A stretch of DNA of 64,000 nt. It comes from CAMAVH01 sp036500145 (GTDB taxonomy: Bacteria; Pseudomonadota; Alphaproteobacteria; SMXQ01). The DNA lies in assembly GCA_036500145.1 (NCBI GenBank), contig DASYCO010000019.1, forward strand, positions 61,551 to 125,550, given 5' to 3'. The notes under the pieces are model-generated. The model saw only the letters and a program-made list of their open reading frames with translations, was not told the DNA's origin and ran no database searches. Shown one piece after another: positions 10,518 through 20,344 of this stretch. Position 1 is the first letter of the stretch. Each line of letters opens with the position of its first letter. The translations under genes and the position numbers were made by a program.

Positions 10518-12059
10518 TTAGGCCGCGCCGTGGCCGCGCCGGCCGGCGGCGAAGAGGACGGCCTCCTCGGCGGCGCGCACCAGGGCGCGGGCCTTGTTCT
10601 GGCTCTCTTCGTATTCGGCCTTGGGATCGCTGTCGGCGACGACGCCGCCGCCCGCCTGGATGTAGAGCTTGCGGTCCTTCACCAGGGCGGTGCGCAGCGC
10701 GATGCAGCTGTCCATCGCGCCATTGGCGGCGAAGTAGCCGATGGAGCCGGCGTATATGCCGCGCCGGGTCTTCTCCAGCTCGTCGATGATCTCCATGGCG
10801 CGTACCTTGGGCGCGCCGGAGACGGTGCCGGCGGGGAATCCGGCCATCAGCGCGTCGAGCGCGTCGTGCCTGGGGTCGATCTCGCCCTCGACGTTGGAGA
10901 CGATGTGCATCACGTGCGAATAGCGCTCGATCACCATCTTCTCGGTGACGCGCACGCTGCCGATCTTGGCGACGCGGCCGACGTCGTTGCGGCCGAGGTC
11001 GAGCAGCATGAGATGTTCGGCCAGCTCCTTGGGGTCGGCGAGCAGCTCCTCGGCGAGCGCGGCGTCCTCGGCCGGCGTCTTGCCGCGCGGGCGCGTGCCG
11101 GCGATCGGGCGGATCGTCACCTTGCCGTCGCGCAGGCGCACGAGAATCTCGGGGCTGGAGCCGACGATGGAGAAGCCGCCGAAGTCCATGAAGAACAGGA
11201 AGGGCGACGGATTGAGGCGGCGCAGCGAACGGTAGAGCGCGAAGGGCGGCAGGTGGAACGGCACCGAGAAGCGCTGCGACGGCACGACCTGGAAGATGTC
11301 GCCGGCGCGGATGTATTCCTTCGCCTTCTCGACGTTGGCGCTGTATTCCGCGAGCGTGGTGTTCGACGTCGCCACCGGCGCCGGCTGCTCGCCGTCGGCG
11401 GCCTCGTGCCGGTAGGGCAGCGGGCCTTCGAAGGCGTCGAGCGCCTCGGTCAGGCGCCATTGCGCGGCGGCGTAGGCGGCGTCGGCGTCCTTGTCCTTCA
11501 CCGGCTTGCCGTCGCGGGCGGGCCAGACCGGCGTCACCAGCGTCACAACGTCTTCGAGATGGTCGAAGATGGCGACCACGGTGGGGCGCAGGAAGACGCT
11601 TTCCGGGATGTGCAACTCGTCCGGATTGGCGTCGGGCAGCTTCTCGACCTGGCGCACCATGTCGTAGCCCATGTAGCCGAACAGGCCGGCGGCCATCGGC
11701 GGCAGGTCGGCCGGCGTGTCGATGTGCGATTCGGCGATCAGCGCGCGCAGGCTGGCGAGCGGCGCTTCGGCGCAGGGCGTGAAGCGATGCAGGTCGGCGA
11801 CGGCGTTGCGGTTGATCTCGGCCTTCGCGCCGGACGACTTCCAGATCAGGTCGGGCTTGAAGCCGAGGAAGGAATAGCGCGCGCGCCGCGCGCCGCCTTC
11901 GACCGATTCGAACAGGAAGCTGTTCGGCAGTCCCTCGGCGAGCTTGAGCAGGGCGGAGACGGGCGTCTCCAGGTCGGCGACGAGCCGCGTCCAGACGATC
12001 TGCGCCGTTCCCGCCCGATAGGCCTCCGCGAAGGAAGCGAACTCCGGCAGCGTCTTCAT
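10518..12059 (-). CDS. trpE: Anthranilate synthase component I
   Basis: A 513-residue chorismate-binding enzyme that makes anthranilate, the first step of tryptophan synthesis, with ammonia from TrpG. The N-terminal part (residues 1-170) holds the feedback-inhibition region (LPNSFLFESVEGG), and the C-terminal part has the chorismate-binding signatures RPIAGTRPRGKT, LDLGRNDVGRV, FPAGTVSGAPKVRAME and IYAGSIGYF. It starts one base after the ppiD stop (TAAGATG), so the two share a transcript. No trpG follows: the next genes downstream are unrelated, and a trpG start is found 10.5 kb further on at the left edge. Confidence 0.97.
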   Translation of the reverse strand: MKTLPEFASFAEAYRAGTAQIVWTRLVADLETPVSALLKLAEGLPNSFLFESVEGGARRARYSFLGFKPDLIWKSSGAKAEINRNAVADLHRFTPCAEAPLASLRALIAESHIDTPADLPPMAAGLFGYMGYDMVRQVEKLPDANPDELHIPESVFLRPTVVAIFDHLEDVVTLVTPVWPARDGKPVKDKDADAAYAAAQWRLTEALDAFEGPLPYRHEAADGEQPAPVATSNTTLAEYSANVEKAKEYIRAGDIFQVVPSQRFSVPFHLPPFALYRSLRRLNPSPFLFFMDFGGFSIVGSSPEILVRLRDGKVTIRPIAGTRPRGKTPAEDAALAEELLADPKELAEHLMLLDLGRNDVGRVAKIGSVRVTEKMVIERYSHVMHIVSNVEGEIDPRHDALDALMAGFPAGTVSGAPKVRAMEIIDELEKTRRGIYAGSIGYFAANGAMDSCIALRTALVKDRKLYIQAGGGVVADSDPKAEYEESQNKARALVRAAEEAVLFAAGRRGHGAA

Positions 12060-12060
12060 C

Positions 12061-13935
12061 TTAGAACCGGCTGTCGATGACGGTGTGGTTGATGTCGACC
12101 TTGTAGCGCTGGCGCAGGGCGCCGGCGAACTGGTCGAGCAGGTCGCTGCCGATGGCCTGGGCCAGCTGGTCGTCGAGCTGGTTGCGCGCGTCTTCGGCGA
12201 GGGCCGGGGCGGGGCGCACGTCCTTCAGCACGGCGACGACGTAGCCTTCGCGCGATTCGCCCATGGCGGCCTCGCCGGCCTTCATGGAGAACATGTCGGC
12301 CTTGAGCGATTCCGGCAGGCCGGCGTCGGACTCGTGGGTCACGCGGGTGAAGGGCGCCGTCGTCTGCACGGTGAGCTTCTCGGCGGCGGCCGCGGCGGCG
12401 GGCGTCTGGCCGCCCTTGATCTTGTCGAGCAGGGCCTGGGCGCGCTTTTCGGCGGCGGCGCGGCGCTGCTCGTCCTGCCAGGAGGCGATCAGGTCGGTCT
12501 TGATCTGCTCGATCGGGCGGGCGGCGGCGGGTTGGATCTTGTTGACCTCCAGCACGGCGAACACGCCGTTAGCCAGTTCGATCGTCGTGGAGTCCTCGCC
12601 TTCCCCCGTCGCGAAGGCGGTCGTCAGGAACGCCGCGTCGGGCGGCAGGCTGGGCGCGGCCTTGCCGGCTTCCGTCAGGCCGTGGCTGTCGACGGGCGGC
12701 ACCTTATAGAGCGTCAGGCCGACCTGGTTCGCGGCTTCCGAGAGGGAGGCGCCGCCAGCCAGGGCGTCTTCGAGCTTGATCGACAGGTCGTGGGCCTCGT
12801 CGTTGGCCTCGCGCGCCGACATGTCCTTGCGCAGCTGGTCGCGCACTTCGTCGAGGCTCTGCACGCGGCCGTCCTCGGCGCCGTTGACGCGCACGATGTG
12901 CCAGCCGAGCGGGCTCTTGAGCGGCGCGGAGACCTGGCCGGCCTTGAGGGCGAAGACGGGGGCGGCGATCTCGCCGATGAGGTCGGCGCGCTCGACCCAG
13001 CCGAGCTTGACGACATCGGCCTTGGAGCCGGATTCCTTCAGCGCCGCTTCCAGGGTGCGGCCCTGGGCCAGCAGGTCCTGCACGCGCTTGGCCTCGGCCT
13101 CGTCGCGCAGCACCGCCTGGTCGACGTCGCGGCGTTCGCGGAGCGTGAATTCGCTGAGGCGCGAGTCGTATTCGCGGCGCAGGCTGTCGTCGGAGACCTC
13201 GATGTCGCCGGCGAGCGCCGCCGGGTCGACGGCGACGTAGCTGACGGTGCGGTATTCCGGCGCCATGAAGCGGTCGGTGTGGCTCTTGTAGTAGTCGGCG
13301 AGCGTCGCCTCGTCGGGCGGCGACGGGGTCGACGACTGGCTGGCGGGAACGGCGATGGCGTCGGCGACGCGGCTCTCCTCGCGGTAGCTGTTCAGCGAGT
13401 TGACCAGGACGGTGGGAATCGGCGCGTCGACGCCGACGACGCCGGCGAGCTGACGCGTCGCGAGGTCCCGGCGCAGCAGCGCCACGTAGCGATCCTCGGT
13501 CAGGTTGTTGGCCATCAGCACCTGCTGGAAGTGCGCGCGGTCGAACTGGCCGCGCTCGTCGCGGAAGGCCGGCTCGCTCTGGATGTGGCGCAGGACCATC
13601 TGGTCGCCGACGGCGAGGCCGAGGTCGCTGGCCGCCTTGTTGAACACGACGCGGTCGATCAGCCGCTCGAGCGCCTGGTCGATGAGGCCGAGCTGCTTGG
13701 CCTGGGCGTTGTCGAGCGAGCCGCCGAACATCGGCTGGAAGCGCTCGATTTCCTGCTTCACCGCATCGTCGAGCTGCGACACCGGGATCTTGGTGCCGGC
13801 GACCGTGGCCACGGCCGGGTCGGCGTCGCCGACGAAGATGTCGTGGATGCCCCACATGCTGAAGCTCAGGATCAAGAGCCCGAACAGGATTTTCACCACC
13901 CAGGAGGTGGCGTGTTGGCGCATGGACTGAAGCAT
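12061..13935 (-). CDS. ppiD: Periplasmic folding chaperone / peptidyl-prolyl isomerase PpiD-like (SurA_N + PPIC)
   Basis: About 624 residues. A single N-terminal membrane anchor (VVKILFGLLILSFSMW, residues 14-29) leaves the rest in the periplasm. A SurA-type N-terminal domain with helices such as LIDQALERLIDRVVF is followed by a parvulin-like domain around residues 270-370 ending PLKSPLGWHIVRVNG, and a long C-terminal helical and Pro/Ala-rich part. Proteins of this class assist folding of proteins leaving the Sec channel. The start at 13935 (MLQSMRQHATSW) matches the usual family N-terminus; the open frame extends further upstream without support. It lies immediately upstream of trpE. Confidence 0.88.
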   Translation of the reverse strand: MLQSMRQHATSWVVKILFGLLILSFSMWGIHDIFVGDADPAVATVAGTKIPVSQLDDAVKQEIERFQPMFGGSLDNAQAKQLGLIDQALERLIDRVVFNKAASDLGLAVGDQMVLRHIQSEPAFRDERGQFDRAHFQQVLMANNLTEDRYVALLRRDLATRQLAGVVGVDAPIPTVLVNSLNSYREESRVADAIAVPASQSSTPSPPDEATLADYYKSHTDRFMAPEYRTVSYVAVDPAALAGDIEVSDDSLRREYDSRLSEFTLRERRDVDQAVLRDEAEAKRVQDLLAQGRTLEAALKESGSKADVVKLGWVERADLIGEIAAPVFALKAGQVSAPLKSPLGWHIVRVNGAEDGRVQSLDEVRDQLRKDMSAREANDEAHDLSIKLEDALAGGASLSEAANQVGLTLYKVPPVDSHGLTEAGKAAPSLPPDAAFLTTAFATGEGEDSTTIELANGVFAVLEVNKIQPAAARPIEQIKTDLIASWQDEQRRAAAEKRAQALLDKIKGGQTPAAAAAAEKLTVQTTAPFTRVTHESDAGLPESLKADMFSMKAGEAAMGESREGYVVAVLKDVRPAPALAEDARNQLDDQLAQAIGSDLLDQFAGALRQRYKVDINHTVIDSRF

Positions 13936-14188
13936 CGACGTAAGGCCTGTATACGGGCAAAGGGGGGATATCAGGCGCCGCCCGATTCCAACGAAAGGCG
14001 CTAGAGAAACAGGGACTTGCGCGGCGCGGCGCATGATAGAAGCGGCCCTGGGCCCCTGCAACACGGAAATGCCGGGCGAAACAGGGCCCTAGGGTGGCCC
14101 GGAACGGAACGGGCAAGGTTGGCAGGACTGCGGCGCCCATGATAGGAAGCCCGCCAAGCGAAGCGATTTAACGAGAAGGACCAAGCGC

Positions 14189-14944
14189 ATGGCCACCCGC
14201 CGCCCATTGATTGCCGGCAATTGGAAGATGAACGGCCTGAAGGCCGAGGGTCTTGCCTTGGCGCAGGCGGTGGCGCGGGATGTCGGCAAATCCGGCGCGG
14301 TCGGCTGCGAACTGCTGGTCTGCCCGCCGGCCACCCTGGTTGCGGCCGTCGCCGAGGCATTGTCGGGCAGCGCCGTCGCCGTCGGCGGCCAGGATTGCCA
14401 TCCCAAGGCGTCGGGCGCCCATACGGGCGACGTCAGCGCCGCCATGCTGCGCGACCTCGGCGCGTCCTACGTCATCGTCGGCCATTCCGAGCGGCGCACG
14501 GACCATGCCGAGACCGACGAGCAGGTCCGCGCCAAGGCCGAGGCCGGGCAGGGGGCGGGGCTGACCGCCATCGTCTGCATCGGCGAGACGGAGGCGCAGT
14601 ACGTCGCCGGCCAGACCCTCGACGTGCTGGCGCGCCAGGTCGCCGGTTCGGTGCCAGAGGGCGCCAAGGCGGCGAACACGGTGGTTGCCTACGAGCCGGT
14701 CTGGGCGATCGGAACCGGCCGGACGCCGACGAACGATGAAATCGCCGCCGCCCATGCCCATATCCGTCGCGAGCTGGCGAAGCGCAGCGGCGAAGCGGCG
14801 GGCCTGCGCATCCTCTATGGCGGTTCGGTCAAGCCGTCGAACGCCGCGGAGATTCTCCGCCTGGCCGACGTCGATGGCGCCCTGGTCGGCGGAGCCAGCC
14901 TGAACGCCGCGGATTTCGCCGCCATCGCCAAGTCCTGCCCTTAA
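14189..14944 (+). CDS. tpiA: Triosephosphate isomerase
   Basis: A 251-residue TIM-barrel enzyme that interconverts dihydroxyacetone phosphate and glyceraldehyde 3-phosphate. The catalytic residues are visible: Lys in GNWKMN, His in GHSERR, and Glu in AYEPVWAIGTG, with the phosphate loop LYGGSV near the end. A ribosome site (GAGAAGGA) precedes the ATG. It is divergent from ppiD and followed 69 bp later by secG, a common order in this group. Confidence 0.98.
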   Translation: MATRRPLIAGNWKMNGLKAEGLALAQAVARDVGKSGAVGCELLVCPPATLVAAVAEALSGSAVAVGGQDCHPKASGAHTGDVSAAMLRDLGASYVIVGHSERRTDHAETDEQVRAKAEAGQGAGLTAIVCIGETEAQYVAGQTLDVLARQVAGSVPEGAKAANTVVAYEPVWAIGTGRTPTNDEIAAAHAHIRRELAKRSGEAAGLRILYGGSVKPSNAAEILRLADVDGALVGGASLNAADFAAIAKSCP

Positions 14945-15013
14945 AGCCCGCCTCGTTCCCGGCAGCCAGTTGCCTCTAGCGAAAGCTGGCGAAAGCGAGT
15001 AGAGAAAGCGCCC

Positions 15014-15388
15014 ATGACGACACTCCTCCTGGTCATCCATATTTTCCTCGCCCTGGCCCTCGTGGTCACCGTCCTTTTGCAGCGCAGCGAAGGCGGCGCC
15101 CTCGGCATTGGCGGCGGCAACAACAACGGCATGATGTCGGGCCGCGCGCAGGCGAACTTCCTGACGCGCGCCACGGGCATCATCGCGGGCCTCTTCATGC
15201 TCAATTGCCTGGTGCTGGCCATCCTTGCCGGCGCCAACCGCCAGCCGCGTTCCATTTTCGACCAGCTGCCGGCCACCGCGCCGCTGCCGTCCTCCACCGC
15301 GCCGGCGCCCGTGGCGCCGCCGATGGCGCCTTCGACGCCAGGGAGCGCGCCGACCGCACCCGCACCGACGGCGCCGCCGACGCGATAA
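15014..15388 (+). CDS. secG: Preprotein translocase subunit SecG
   Basis: A 124-residue inner-membrane protein of the SecYEG channel. It has two membrane helices (residues 3-21 and about 55-74) connected by the conserved loop QRSEGGALGIGGG, and a long C-terminal tail rich in Pro and Ala (TAPAPTAPPTR), which is common in alphaproteobacterial SecG. It is downstream of tpiA, and a clear terminator follows. Confidence 0.95.
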   Translation: MTTLLLVIHIFLALALVVTVLLQRSEGGALGIGGGNNNGMMSGRAQANFLTRATGIIAGLFMLNCLVLAILAGANRQPRSIFDQLPATAPLPSSTAPAPVAPPMAPSTPGSAPTAPAPTAPPTR

Positions 15389-15436
15389 GAAAAGCCGACG
15401 ATTCGGCAGTATTTCGAGCGCCGTGACGGCGAGGCG

Positions 15437-15466
15437 AAAAAAGGGGCGAGCAGTCGCCCCTTTTTG
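15437..15466 (+). terminator. Intrinsic terminator after secG
   Basis: The stem GGGGCGA/TCGCCCC (15443-15449 with 15454-15460) with a GCAG loop is flanked by six A upstream and followed by TTTTT. It separates tpiA-secG from pyrG. Confidence 0.9.
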
Positions 15467-15504
15467 TTGGGAAAGTTCTTAGGCTTGTGTAATCTTTATC
15501 TCCC

Positions 15505-17145
15505 ATGACGCGGTACATCTTCATCACAGGCGGCGTGGTCTCCTCCCTCGGCAAAGGCATCGCCTCCGCGTCGCTCGGCGCGTTGCTGCAGGCGCGTGGC
15601 TACAAGGTCCGCCTTCGTAAGCTCGATCCCTACCTGAACGTCGATCCCGGCACGATGTCGCCCTATCAGCACGGCGAGGTCTACGTGACCGACGACGGCG
15701 CTGAAACCGATCTCGACCTCGGCCATTACGAGCGCTTTACCGGCGTCGCCTCGCGCCAGAGCGACAACATCACCACCGGCCGCATCTATTCGACCGTCAT
15801 CTCGCGCGAGCGCCACGGCGACTATCTCGGCGCGACCGTGCAGGTCATTCCGCACGTCACCGACGCGATCAAGGAATTCGTCCTGTCCGATCCGGGCGAG
15901 GCGGAGTTCGTGCTCTGCGAAGTCGGCGGCACCGTCGGCGACATCGAAAGCCTGCCGTTCCTCGAGGCGATCCGTCAGCTCGGCAACGAGCTCGGCCGCG
16001 AGCGCGCCATGTACGTGCACCTGACGCTGGTGCCCTACATTCCCAGCGCCGGCGAGCTGAAGACCAAGCCGACCCAGCATTCGGTCAAGGAACTGCTCAG
16101 CGTCGGCATCCAGCCCGACGCGCTGCTGGCGCGCTGCGACCGGCCGCTGCCGCCGGGCGAGAAGCGCAAGATCGCGCTGTTCTGCAACGTGCGCGAAGAC
16201 GCGGTCATCCCGGCGCTCGACGTCGACACGATCTACCAGGTGCCGATCAGCTACCACGAGCAGGGCTTCGACAACGTCGTGGTCCGCCATTTCGGCCTCG
16301 ACAAGGACGAAGCCGGCCGCGCCGAGCCCAACCTCGGCCGCTGGGAGCACATCTCCGGACGCGTCCGCGCGCCGGAAGGCGAGGTGAAGATCGCCGTGGT
16401 GGGCAAGTACACCCACTTCCTCGATTCCTATAAGTCCCTCAACGAGGCGCTGATCCACGGCGGCATCCACAACAACGTGCGGGTGAAGCTGGACTGGATC
16501 GAATCCGAGATATTCGAGACTGAAGGCACCATCGAGAAGCTCGACGGCGTCAACGGCATCCTGGTGCCGGGCGGCTTCGGCGAGCGCGGCAGCGAAGGCA
16601 AGATCGCCGCGGCGCGCTTCGCCCGCGAGCACAAGGTGCCCTATTTCGGCATCTGCTTCGGCATGCAGATGGCGGTGATCGAAGTGGCGCGCAATCTGGC
16701 CGGCATCGCCAAGGCCGGTTCGACCGAGTTCGGCGCCTGCGAGGAGCCGGTCGTCGGCCTGATGACCGAGTGGATGCGCGGCAACACGCGCGAGCTGCGC
16801 GGGGCGGATGGCAACGTCGGCGGCACCATGCGCCTCGGCGCCTACGACTGCGCCCTGAAGCCGGGCAGCAAAGTGGCCGAGATCTACGCGCGCTCGATGA
16901 TCAGCGAGCGCCACCGCCACCGCTATGAAGTGAACATCAACTACATGAAGCGGCTGGAGGAGGCGGGCCTCATCTTCTCCGGCATGTCGCCCGACAAGAA
17001 CCTGCCCGAGATCGTCGAGTTCGCCGACCATCCCTGGTTCATCGGCGTGCAGTTCCATCCCGAGCTCAAGTCCAAGCCGTTCGACACGCACCCGCTGTTC
17101 GCCTCCTTCGTGCAGGCGGCCATCGCCCAGTCGCGGCTGGTCTAG
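15505..17145 (+). CDS. pyrG: CTP synthase (glutamine-hydrolysing)
   Basis: A 546-residue enzyme converting UTP to CTP with ATP and glutamine. The synthetase domain opens with FITGGVVSSLGKGI and includes the nucleotide-binding DPYLNVDPGTMSP. The glutamine amidotransferase domain (from about residue 290) has the nucleophile Cys in FGICFGMQM and the catalytic His-Glu in VQFHPE. Both halves are intact. kdsA begins 3 nt after the stop, so the two are co-transcribed. Confidence 0.98.
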   Translation: MTRYIFITGGVVSSLGKGIASASLGALLQARGYKVRLRKLDPYLNVDPGTMSPYQHGEVYVTDDGAETDLDLGHYERFTGVASRQSDNITTGRIYSTVISRERHGDYLGATVQVIPHVTDAIKEFVLSDPGEAEFVLCEVGGTVGDIESLPFLEAIRQLGNELGRERAMYVHLTLVPYIPSAGELKTKPTQHSVKELLSVGIQPDALLARCDRPLPPGEKRKIALFCNVREDAVIPALDVDTIYQVPISYHEQGFDNVVVRHFGLDKDEAGRAEPNLGRWEHISGRVRAPEGEVKIAVVGKYTHFLDSYKSLNEALIHGGIHNNVRVKLDWIESEIFETEGTIEKLDGVNGILVPGGFGERGSEGKIAAARFAREHKVPYFGICFGMQMAVIEVARNLAGIAKAGSTEFGACEEPVVGLMTEWMRGNTRELRGADGNVGGTMRLGAYDCALKPGSKVAEIYARSMISERHRHRYEVNINYMKRLEEAGLIFSGMSPDKNLPEIVEFADHPWFIGVQFHPELKSKPFDTHPLFASFVQAAIAQSRLV

Positions 17146-17148
17146 GCC

Positions 17149-18021
17149 ATGGCAACGAAGCCCAAAACGAGCAAGCCCGCCGCCGTCGCCAAGCAGCGGC
17201 ATGTGAAGGTCGGGAAAGCCACCTTCGGCAACGACCTGCGCCTGACCATCATCGCCGGGCCCTGCGCGCTGGAAAGCCGCGCCCACGCCATGGAGATGGC
17301 CGACGCCCTGAGCAAGCTGGCCAAGAAGCTCGGCTTCGGCCTGATCTACAAGAGCTCCTTCGACAAGGCCAACCGCACCTCGCTCAAGAGCGACCGCGGC
17401 ATGGGCCTGAAGAAGGCGCTGCCGATCCTCGCCGAGGTGCGCGAGAAGTTCGGCTGTCCGGTGCTGACCGACGTGCACGAGCGCGAGCAGTGCGCCATCG
17501 CCGCCGAATACGTCGACATCCTGCAGATTCCGGCGTTTCTCTCACGCCAGACCGACTTGCTGATCGCCGCCGGCGAGACCGGCAAGGCGGTCAACGTGAA
17601 GAAGGGCCAGTTCCTGGCGCCTTGGGACATGGCGAACGTCGCCGCCAAGATCGCCTCGACCGGCAACGAAAAGATCCTGCTCTGCGAGCGCGGCGCGTCC
17701 TTCGGCTACAACACGCTGGTCTCCGACATGCGGTCGCTGCCGGTGATGAAGTCGACCGGCTATCCGGTGATCTTCGACGCCACCCATTCGGTGCAGCAGC
17801 CGGGCGGGCAGGGCGCCACCAGCGGCGGCGATCGCCGCATGGTGCCGGTGCTGGCGCGCGCGGCCGTCGCCGTCGGCGTCGCCGGGGTCTTCATGGAGAC
17901 CCACAAGGATCCCGACAAGGCGCCGTCCGACGGGCCGAACATGGTTCATTTAAAGGACATGCCGAAGCTGCTCGAAACGCTGCTCGCGTTCGATAGCCTG
18001 GCCAAGTCCGAACCGGCGTGA
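17149..18021 (+). CDS. kdsA: 3-deoxy-8-phosphooctulonate synthase (KDO-8-phosphate synthase)
   Basis: A 290-residue DAHP-synthase-like barrel that joins phosphoenolpyruvate and arabinose 5-phosphate on the way to the KDO sugar of lipopolysaccharide. Signatures include IIAGPCALESR, YKSSFDKANRTS, TDVHE, VKKGQFLAPWDM and ATHSVQQPGGQG. An N-terminal basic stretch of about 20 residues precedes the barrel. Its presence shows a Gram-negative lipopolysaccharide pathway. It lies between pyrG and eno. Confidence 0.97.
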   Translation: MATKPKTSKPAAVAKQRHVKVGKATFGNDLRLTIIAGPCALESRAHAMEMADALSKLAKKLGFGLIYKSSFDKANRTSLKSDRGMGLKKALPILAEVREKFGCPVLTDVHEREQCAIAAEYVDILQIPAFLSRQTDLLIAAGETGKAVNVKKGQFLAPWDMANVAAKIASTGNEKILLCERGASFGYNTLVSDMRSLPVMKSTGYPVIFDATHSVQQPGGQGATSGGDRRMVPVLARAAVAVGVAGVFMETHKDPDKAPSDGPNMVHLKDMPKLLETLLAFDSLAKSEPA

Positions 18022-18067
18022 CGCCGGTTCCCTCCCACACGCGAAACCCCATCACGGAGCTACGCCC

Positions 18068-19351
18068 ATGACCGCCATTGCCGACATCCAGGCGCGCGAA
18101 ATCCTCGACTCGCGCGGCAATCCCACCGTCGAAGTCGACGTCGTGCTGGAGAGCGGCGCCATGGGCCGCGCTGCCGTTCCCTCAGGCGCCTCGACCGGCG
18201 CCCATGAGGCGGTCGAGCTGCGCGACGGCGACAAGAAGCGCTACGGCGGCAAGGGCGTGCTCAAGGCCGTCGAGGCGGTGAATGGCGAGCTGTTCGACGC
18301 GCTGTCGGGCATGGAAGCGGAAGACCAGCTCTCGCTCGACCGCACGATGATCGAGCTCGACGGCACGCCGAACAAGGCGCGCCTCGGCGCCAACGCCATT
18401 CTCGGCGTCTCCATGGCGACGGCGAAGGCCGCTGCGGTCGAAGCCGGCCTGCCGCTCTACGCCTATGTCGGCGGCGTCTTCGCGCGCACCCTGCCGGTGC
18501 CGCTGATGAACATCGTCAACGGCGGCGTCCATGCCGACAACCCGATCGACTTCCAGGAATTCATGATCATGCCGGTGTCGGCGACGACCATGGCGGACGC
18601 CGTGCGCATGGGCGCCGAGGTGTTCCAGGCCCTGAAGGGCCAGCTCAAGGACGCCGGCCTCAACACCAACGTGGGCGACGAAGGCGGCTTCGCGCCGAAC
18701 CTGGCGAGCGCCGACGCGGCGCTGAAGTTCATCATGCAGGCGATCAAGAAGGCCGGCTACAAGCCGGGCGAGGACATCGCGCTGGCGCTCGACGCGGCCT
18801 CCACCGAATTCTTCAAGAAGGGCAAGTACGTGCTCGAAGGCGAGGGCAAGACCCTCGACCGCGCCGGCATGGTCAAGCTCTACGCCGACCTCGTGAAGCG
18901 CTATCCCATCGTCTCGATCGAGGACGGCATGGCCGAGGACGACTGGGAAGGCTGGAAGATGCTGACCGAGGAGCTCGGCGACAAGGTGCAGCTCGTCGGC
19001 GACGACCTGTTCGTCACCAACCCGAAGCGCCTCGCGCGCGGCATCAAGGACGGCACGGCCAACGCGATCCTGGTGAAGGTCAACCAGATCGGCACGCTGT
19101 CCGAGACGCTGGAAGCCGTCGAGATGGCGCACAAGGCCGGCTACAAGGCCGTCATGTCGCACCGCTCGGGCGAAACCGAGGACGCCACCATCGCCGACCT
19201 GGCGGTCGCCACCAACTGCGGGCAGATCAAGACCGGCTCGCTCGCGCGTTCCGACCGGCTTGCCAAGTACAACCAGCTCATCCGCATCGAGGAAGAGCTG
19301 GCCGGCTCGGCGATCTATGCCGGCAAAGGCGTGCTGCGGGGCCGCGCTTAG
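18068..19351 (+). CDS. eno: Enolase
   Basis: A 427-residue glycolytic enzyme that dehydrates 2-phosphoglycerate to phosphoenolpyruvate. Visible motifs: AREILDSRGNPTVEVDV at the N-terminus, the metal-binding SIEDGMAEDDWEGW, LVGDDLFVTNP, catalytic Lys in LVKVNQIGT, and the signature SHRSGETED. The ribosome site is CACGGAGC. It may be read from the pyrG-kdsA transcript (46 bp gap). Confidence 0.98.
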   Translation: MTAIADIQAREILDSRGNPTVEVDVVLESGAMGRAAVPSGASTGAHEAVELRDGDKKRYGGKGVLKAVEAVNGELFDALSGMEAEDQLSLDRTMIELDGTPNKARLGANAILGVSMATAKAAAVEAGLPLYAYVGGVFARTLPVPLMNIVNGGVHADNPIDFQEFMIMPVSATTMADAVRMGAEVFQALKGQLKDAGLNTNVGDEGGFAPNLASADAALKFIMQAIKKAGYKPGEDIALALDAASTEFFKKGKYVLEGEGKTLDRAGMVKLYADLVKRYPIVSIEDGMAEDDWEGWKMLTEELGDKVQLVGDDLFVTNPKRLARGIKDGTANAILVKVNQIGTLSETLEAVEMAHKAGYKAVMSHRSGETEDATIADLAVATNCGQIKTGSLARSDRLAKYNQLIRIEEELAGSAIYAGKGVLRGRA

Positions 19352-19517
19352 GCCCTGCTGATTCCACAGCGCGAATCGGGTCGCTAGGAACTTATCCCCC
19401 GAGTCTCAGTCCCGCCGGGAAGAGTCACTTTTTGATTCTTGATTCCGTTGGGTCTTTTTTGAGTTTGCGCGCATTTTTCGTTGACGAGGTGGAATCGCCT
19501 GTGATTCTCTCCAAGTC

Positions 19518-20033
19518 ATGGTCCTGCTTCGCGAAATCAAGAAAAGAGCCCGCTTCATCACCGGCCCCGTGCTGGCGATCGCGGTGTTCGGCTATTTCGC
19601 GTACCACTCGATCCAGGGCGACCGCGGCCTGATCGCCTGGGTCCATCTCAGCCAGCAGATCGAGATCGCCGACGCCAACTTCGAGAAGGTGGCGCGCGAG
19701 CGCCTCGCCCTCGAGCGCCGCACCAATCTGCTGCGGCCCGACCATCTTGATCCGGACATGCTCGACGAGCGGGTGCGCCAGAACCTCGGCCTGATCCTGC
19801 CGAACGAGATCATCATCATGGACAAAGCCGCCGCGGGCCCGACGTCGTCCGACGTCGAGATGCCGCCGGTGAGCGTCGATCCGCTGCGTCCGGCCGACGC
19901 CCCGGCGCGTGCGCCGGCCCCGGCCGGGCTCGCCGCCCATGCTGCGAACGCGGCCCCCGCCGCGACCTCGGGAGCCGCCAAATTGGCCGACTTGGCCAAT
20001 AAGATCACGGTCTCCTTCGCACCCGCACGCTAA
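19518..20033 (+). CDS. ftsB: FtsB/DivIC-family septum formation protein
   Basis: A 171-residue bitopic membrane protein. A short basic N-terminus is followed by one membrane helix (ITGPVLAIAVFGYFAYHSI), then a coiled coil (QIEIADANFEKVARERLALE) and the motif DMLDERVRQNLGLILPNEIII, typical of FtsB/DivIC proteins that link FtsQ and FtsL in the divisome. The C-terminal 50 residues are Ala/Pro-rich and low in complexity. Its place between eno and pdhA is standard in alphaproteobacteria. Confidence 0.9.
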   Translation: MVLLREIKKRARFITGPVLAIAVFGYFAYHSIQGDRGLIAWVHLSQQIEIADANFEKVARERLALERRTNLLRPDHLDPDMLDERVRQNLGLILPNEIIIMDKAAAGPTSSDVEMPPVSVDPLRPADAPARAPAPAGLAAHAANAAPAATSGAAKLADLANKITVSFAPAR

Positions 20034-20344
20034 AGCCATCAGGCTTTACGTATAACTAATTCAATCACTTAAGTTTTATTCTGTAGGGGCTTTACGCAAC
20101 TGCAGCATAATTTTACGCCGTTGCGGTCGTTCCTGTCGTCGAAACGATAGGCCTCATTCGAATGTTGCGTATTCATGGGGTGGGAACGAAATATCACCTT
20201 TAATCCAGTTAATCATTATTATCGCGTTGCAATAACAGCATTTTTTGAGATTTCGAGACCCTTCCAATGGGCTAGTGAAGGCGCTATATGACCTCCACCG
20301 TCGTTCCTCGGCGGACGCGCTCCCCCTCGTTAGAAGGTGCCGGT
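20034..20344. promoter_or_regulatory. AT-rich intergenic region upstream of pdhA
   Basis: The gap is much richer in A+T than its surroundings and presumably holds the pdh promoter. It opens with a small hairpin TAAAGCC-ATCA-GGCTTTA (20031-20048) that includes the ftsB stop codon, and contains a 10-bp palindrome CATTCGAATG (20155-20164). I cannot name a regulator site. The last 57 bases would be coding if the upstream ATG at 20288 is used for pdhA. Confidence 0.4.
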